A stretch of DNA of 64,000 bases from Microbacterium halotolerans (lineage in GTDB: Bacteria > Actinomycetota > Actinomycetes > Actinomycetales > Microbacteriaceae). Shown in pieces: positions 61,101 through 64,000 of this stretch. A program made the translations under genes and the position numbers. The notes under the pieces are model-generated. The model worked only from the letters and a program-made list of their open reading frames with translations. It had not been told where the DNA came from and searched no databases. The first letter of the stretch is position 1. Every line of letters starts with the position of its first letter. The stretch covers positions 1,281,606 through 1,345,605 of the forward strand of contig NZ_KZ984051.1 of the NCBI RefSeq assembly GCF_003569805.1. The letters are read 5' to 3'.

Positions 61101-63727
61101 CGGACCCGACCGACCCCACGGAGCCGACGACGCCAGACCCTGTCGACATCGACGGCGAGTCGGTCATGGCGGAGGACGCCGAATGGCGCTTCCACGACAC
61201 GGAGGAGGACCCGGCCGCCGGCCTCGATGACAAGACGGCATGGACCGCGGCGGACTTCGACGATTCGGGTTGGAAGACCGGAACGACGAGCTTCGGTGCG
61301 AAGCGCGGAGATATCGCTGATCTCGGCGGCGGCTTCACTCCGAACACGCTGGTGTCGCAGTACAAGGAGGACGGGTCGAACGTCGAGGCGATGTTCTTCC
61401 GCGGCTCGTTCGAGCTGTCGGAGGGCGACCTCGAGCTGGTCACGCAGCTGAACGGCGAGCTCGCCTACGACGACGGCGCCCGCGTGTACGTCAACGGTGA
61501 GATGGTCGGCGGCTTCCGCGACGCGCGCATCGACGACGGCGAAGGGAATATGGTCTACGCGGGCGACAACGAGTCGGCACCGAGCACCGATTCGTTCAGC
61601 GTGCCGGCGGAGCACCTTCAGGCCGGGACCAACGAGATCGCAGTCCAGGTGCACAACACCAACGCCGGCAGCTCCGACATCTACATGCAGCTGCTCTCGC
61701 TCACCGTGGTGGCGAAGGACGCCCCTGCGGCGATCTCCGACGTCGTGCTGAGCCCCGGCATCGACCAGACGCAGCGCAACCTCACCTTCTACACCGACCG
61801 CGAGGTCGACACCCAGGTGCAGATCGCGCCGGTGGACGCGCGCACCGGGGCGGAGTTCCCTGTCGCGGATGCCCGCGTCATCGACGCAGCAACGGAGGCG
61901 ACGCGCGACGGCCGATTCTCCAATCGCGCTGTCCTCGACGCCCTCGACGAGGACACCAGCTACATGTACCGCGTCGGCAGCGACGATTCCGGGTGGTCGC
62001 GCTCCTACGAGCTCTGGACGGGAACGTATGACGACACCCACAGCTTCGTCTTCTTGGCCGACTCGCAGATCGGCGCGTCGGGGAACTGGGAAGCCGACGG
62101 CGAGCGCTGGTCGGCCGCGCTGGATCAGATCGACGCGCACGAGAAGGACGCGTCGATGATCGTCAGCGGGGGCGACCAGGTCAATTCGCACCGGTCGGAG
62201 GACGAGTACCGGGTTCTGCTGGAGCCGGAGCTGCTGACGCAGCTGCCCTTCGCCCCCACGATCGGCAACCACGACAATCAGTCCGACCAGTACAACTCGC
62301 ACTTCTTCACGCCGAATCAGTCGGAGACGCACGGCTACGAGGACGCGGAGGAGCGCGCGGGCGGCGACTACTGGCACATCTACAACGGCGTGCTCTACCT
62401 GAACATCAACTCGAATGCTCGCAGCGAGAACGAGGAGGACCACATCGCCTTCATGCGGGAGGTCGTCGAGGAGCAGGGTGAGAACGCCGACTGGATCGTC
62501 GCCGTCATGCACCATTCGCTGTACTCGGCGGCGTTCCACTCGCTCGAGCAGGATGTGATCGAGCGCCGTGAGGCACTGTCGCCCGCGTTCAGTGAGCTGG
62601 GCGTCGACCTGGTGCTCGCAGGCCACGACCACAGCTACACGCGCAGCTATCTGATGGAGGGCACCTCGCCCGCCGGCGACCTCGAAGCGCAGGAGCAGTC
62701 GGGAGTGACCCTCACAGCCGAAGAGGGGCAGGTGCTCTACGTCACGGGCAACTCGTCGACGGGCAGCAAGTTCTACGGCATCGACGAGAACTCGCCCGAG
62801 GCCGCGGTGAAGTTCCAGTCGAACGAGCCGCAGTACACGGATGTCGACGTCTCGCCGGAGGCGGTCACGCTCACGACGTACAAGACGATGGACCGAACGG
62901 TCGTCGACGAGGTGACGCTGACCCGCGCGGTCGACGACGAGACCGGCCCGGTGCTCTCCGGCGTCGAGGCGACGCAGACGCCGCAGGGCCAGCCGTTCGA
63001 TGCGATGGCAGGCGTGAGCGCGACCGACGAGATCGACGGCGACGTCACGGACGCGATCGAGGTGACCGGCGAGGTCGACACGCGGGTGCCAGGCGAGTAC
63101 GCCATCACGTACCTGGCGGTCGACGGGTCCGGCAACGAGACGCGGGCCGAGCGCACCGTGACGGTGACCGCGGTCGAGCCGACGTTCATGGGCGTTCCGG
63201 ATGCGAGGACGGTCGTCGAGGGCGAGGAGTTCGATGAGATGGAGGGGATCTCGGCGATCGATGCGAACGGGGACGACATCACGGATCTCATCGAGGTCGA
63301 GATGGCGTCTGCGCAGTCCGCAGGCTCGGCCCGACTCGTCGCGCCGACGGCGGGAGACTACGCCCTGGTCTACTCCGTCACGGACGAGTACGGCACGACC
63401 GCGACAGCCGAGACGGCCGTGACGGTCGAAGCGGCTGAGGAGCCGACCGACCCCGGTGACGGTGACGGGACCGATGGTGGGACTGACGGTGACGGAACCG
63501 ATGGCGGAGGCGACGGTGAAGCGACCGACGGCGCCGGAACCGACGGTGACGCGACGGACGCCGGTGACGGCGACACCGACGGTCAGAGCGGCGCCGACGC
63601 TTCGGACGGCATCGACGAGTTGCCTGCAACCGGCGGGACCGTCTCGGCCGTGTGGGGCGTCCTCGGGATCCTCGCCATGCTCACCGGCGCGGGCATCCTG
63701 CTCGGCCGCCGCGTGACGCGCACCTGA
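58160..63727 (+). CDS. Wall-anchored GH92 mannosidase / metallophosphoesterase fusion
   Basis: A 1,855-residue secreted enzyme. Signal peptide to about A38; GH92 domain about 45-765; unassigned beta-sandwich about 780-970; jelly-roll domain about 990-1187; FN3-like domain of purple acid phosphatases about 1190-1290. The metallophosphoesterase, about 1293-1530, has all metal blocks: D1301 in LADSQ, D1339 in GGDQ, N1370-H1371 in GNHD, H1451-H1452, and H1489/H1491 in GHDH. Two DUF5011-like Ig domains lie at about 1594-1760, then an Asp/Gly/Thr linker, LPATG at 1821-1825, a membrane helix and a basic end. In the GH92 part the base motif GNDDLGSLSAWYV is intact, but the catalytic-acid Glu of the usual F-x-E-G motif is Gln575 (FEQSTGLQY). 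GH92 enzymes with Gln there cleave mannose-phospho-mannose. Predicted role: uncapping and dephosphorylating phosphomannan. The ATG at 58160 follows GGAG. Confidence 0.88.
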   Translation: MPSPEPVLRRRRAAVAAGVIGALAAASVVTTAPAAIAAEDSSLSAFDAVDQFIGTGMDESNNSRGNDHYGNTFPGATVPFGMVQSSPTTYQSDNGEQFGGYKYEADELRGFGMTRLSGTGCRSNYGGFDFPVIPFTGELTDDSLPVNPASDISDYFLPFSHEDETAEPGYYSVALDSGVDAELTSTTRTAVSRYSFDADATLLFEAGGSNNEIHASDIAFDPDTGELSGTVSANIVCNGGGQYTAHFSATFDQPVESYGVWTPDGLEAGGTSADASSKHGAGAWVSFADGTDVTAKIGLSYVSVDGARANAEEETADLTFEEVRSDAASTWQEALGTIDATGGSDDDRITFYTALYHALLHPNTFQDVDGTYIGYDGESHTVEEGRDFYVNFSGWDTYRGQSQLVAMVYPDRASDINQSIVDMVEQSGQWTSWPSYNQVQTKMSGDSLQNIVAATDDFGATDYDRETALSTMVETQTLPMTDSARSDGVMYGIHGWVDGDRRGAATSRTLEYTSNDFAIAQLAQRLGDEAAYETFSTRSQNWKNVFNYAREHIDARNRNGFLNTSLTTQGAQFEQSTGLQYGFNVPHNMAALIEARGGTDAATADLDALLADLDGGAFSDTAYLANQPSFGLPWVYNWLQAPHKTTDTLYRAADELFRTDPEGLFGNDDLGSLSAWYVWANLGIMPAIWGTADLVVSAPMFEHIEISPVGAERTITIDAPGAGEDRRYTTALSVNGAPQTASWLSPEFARSGGTLDFTMSAEPGTWGTGADDAPPSYPAGTDSPNSVGITDDGAVNMGGLDAGGIGLSRQDLEDAGVTGGTRLPMGETGVSFTWPDTAAGEVDHWIPSGQVLEFGDIEASGVSFLGLATNGPSRGTASVTYADGSTQDIDVRFTDWTSGSIEPGNIRMIDLTKRNKLDGGYDTAAPTVYGTAVVPLDESKKVRSVTLPTEVSRGIMHVFDVALQPIADGEEPTDPELPTRPDPTDPTEPTTPDPVDIDGESVMAEDAEWRFHDTEEDPAAGLDDKTAWTAADFDDSGWKTGTTSFGAKRGDIADLGGGFTPNTLVSQYKEDGSNVEAMFFRGSFELSEGDLELVTQLNGELAYDDGARVYVNGEMVGGFRDARIDDGEGNMVYAGDNESAPSTDSFSVPAEHLQAGTNEIAVQVHNTNAGSSDIYMQLLSLTVVAKDAPAAISDVVLSPGIDQTQRNLTFYTDREVDTQVQIAPVDARTGAEFPVADARVIDAATEATRDGRFSNRAVLDALDEDTSYMYRVGSDDSGWSRSYELWTGTYDDTHSFVFLADSQIGASGNWEADGERWSAALDQIDAHEKDASMIVSGGDQVNSHRSEDEYRVLLEPELLTQLPFAPTIGNHDNQSDQYNSHFFTPNQSETHGYEDAEERAGGDYWHIYNGVLYLNINSNARSENEEDHIAFMREVVEEQGENADWIVAVMHHSLYSAAFHSLEQDVIERREALSPAFSELGVDLVLAGHDHSYTRSYLMEGTSPAGDLEAQEQSGVTLTAEEGQVLYVTGNSSTGSKFYGIDENSPEAAVKFQSNEPQYTDVDVSPEAVTLTTYKTMDRTVVDEVTLTRAVDDETGPVLSGVEATQTPQGQPFDAMAGVSATDEIDGDVTDAIEVTGEVDTRVPGEYAITYLAVDGSGNETRAERTVTVTAVEPTFMGVPDARTVVEGEEFDEMEGISAIDANGDDITDLIEVEMASAQSAGSARLVAPTAGDYALVYSVTDEYGTTATAETAVTVEAAEEPTDPGDGDGTDGGTDGDGTDGGGDGEATDGAGTDGDATDAGDGDTDGQSGADASDGIDELPATGGTVSAVWGVLGILAMLTGAGILLGRRVTRT

Positions 63728-63735
63728 CACACCAC

Positions 63736-63781
63736 GCACTTCGGCCCCTGGCCCGCGACAGCGGACCAGGGGCCGAAGTGC
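63736..63781. terminator. Bidirectional terminator-like hairpin
   Basis: A perfect 16-bp stem, GCACTTCGGCCCCTGG with its complement, around a 14-nt loop, between the fusion gene and the convergent aldehyde dehydrogenase. Confidence 0.8.
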
Positions 63782-63790
63782 GACCGGCGC

Positions 63791-64000
63791 TCAGTGCGCC
63801 ATCGCGGCGAGAGCCTCCTCGTCGAGGGTGGCGAGCGAGCGCGTGTCCTGGAAGTCGCGCACGCCGTGGATACCCTGCTCACGGCCGTAGCCGGACTGCT
63901 TCACACCGCCGAACGGGGCACGCAGATCGAGGCGGGTGGCGCCGTGGTCGTTGAACCAGACATAGCCGCACTCGAGCTGTGAGCCGATGCGCTGCGCCGT
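63791..64000 (-). CDS. Aldehyde dehydrogenase family protein, C-terminal end
   Basis: Only the last 69 codons are inside the window; the gene continues beyond the right edge. The visible part, GYVWFNDHGATRLDLRAPFG followed by GVKQSGYGREQGIHGVRDF, is the conserved C-terminal block of NAD(P)-dependent aldehyde dehydrogenases (substrate funnel and oligomerisation strand). The stop is at 63791-63793. Substrate cannot be judged from this fragment. Confidence 0.9.
   Translation of the reverse strand, partial: TAQRIGSQLECGYVWFNDHGATRLDLRAPFGGVKQSGYGREQGIHGVRDFQDTRSLATLDEEALAAMAH

Noticed and set aside
60383-63739. Open frame of over 1,100 codons on the minus strand, and another of 725 codons at 58091-60268
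   Set aside because: They are antisense to the GH92 fusion, whose domains are unmistakable. Long antisense frames are expected in GC-rich DNA; the translations are Arg/Val/His-rich with no motif.

Overview
The window is GC-rich, densely coded chromosomal DNA from a high-GC Gram-positive actinobacterium. Gene content and order (rplM-rpsI-glmM; coaA-glmS-acpS-alr-tsaE-tsaB-rimI-tsaD; a small HTH gene beside the mini ribosomal protein bS22; LPXTG-type anchors; a Tat-exported DyP peroxidase) fit Microbacteriaceae, most likely Microbacterium or a close relative. That placement is an inference from gene order and protein character. I see no rRNA or tRNA gene, CRISPR array, prophage or transposase.

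Layout. 1-4.5 kb: end of a TauE/SafE exporter, an APS kinase, then ribosomal proteins L13/S9 with glmM. 4.8-11.1 kb: a large sortase-anchored SdrD-like surface protein, then an overlapping three-gene export operon (beta-helix lipoprotein, second lipoprotein, Tat DyP peroxidase). 11.2-21.8 kb: Ppx/GppA, coaA, glmS, acpS, alr, the t6A tRNA-modification genes tsaE/B/D with rimI, and proC. 21.8-26.9 kb: two complete TrkH/TrkA potassium systems tail to tail, and an ArsR-like regulator. 27.1-31 kb: ABC exporter plus DesK/DesR-type two-component system. 31-33.3 kb: formamidase operon (amiS-fmdB-fmdA). 33.4-36.2 kb: DrrAB-type exporter divergent from a TetR regulator, with a clear multi-half-site operator between them. 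36.5-43 kb: HTH protein, bS22, M20 peptidase, membrane molybdopterin oxidoreductase, OmpR-type two-component system, DM13-like lipoprotein. 43-48.6 kb: rhodanese, glutaredoxin, Dabb protein, MFS transporter, aspS, DUF368 (undecaprenyl-phosphate carrier family). 48.7-53 kb: NarL-type two-component system with a DUF4097 protein (Lia-like), DUF3054, histidine phosphatase. 53.1-57.7 kb: System II cytochrome c biogenesis (tlpA-ccdA-resB-ccsB). 58.2-63.7 kb: a 1,855-residue secreted, wall-anchored fusion. The right edge holds the end of an aldehyde dehydrogenase.

The most interesting object is the last large gene. It joins a GH92 mannosidase domain to a purple-acid-phosphatase-like metallophosphoesterase, followed by Ig-like domains and an LPATG anchor. 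In the GH92 domain the usual catalytic-acid Glu is Gln, a change associated with GH92 enzymes that cut mannose-1-phospho-6-mannose. One polypeptide could therefore uncap phosphomannan and then release phosphate. Its promoter carries a perfect LacI-type palindrome followed by a PHO-box-like repeat, as expected for joint carbon and phosphate control.

Two themes run through the whole window. First, at least seven distinct families of long palindromic or dispersed intergenic sequence lie between genes, several in two to five copies. Second, about eighteen genes have a TANNNT -10 hexamer ending 6-8 nt before the start codon, the layout of leaderless transcripts. This pattern fixes many of the start choices below.
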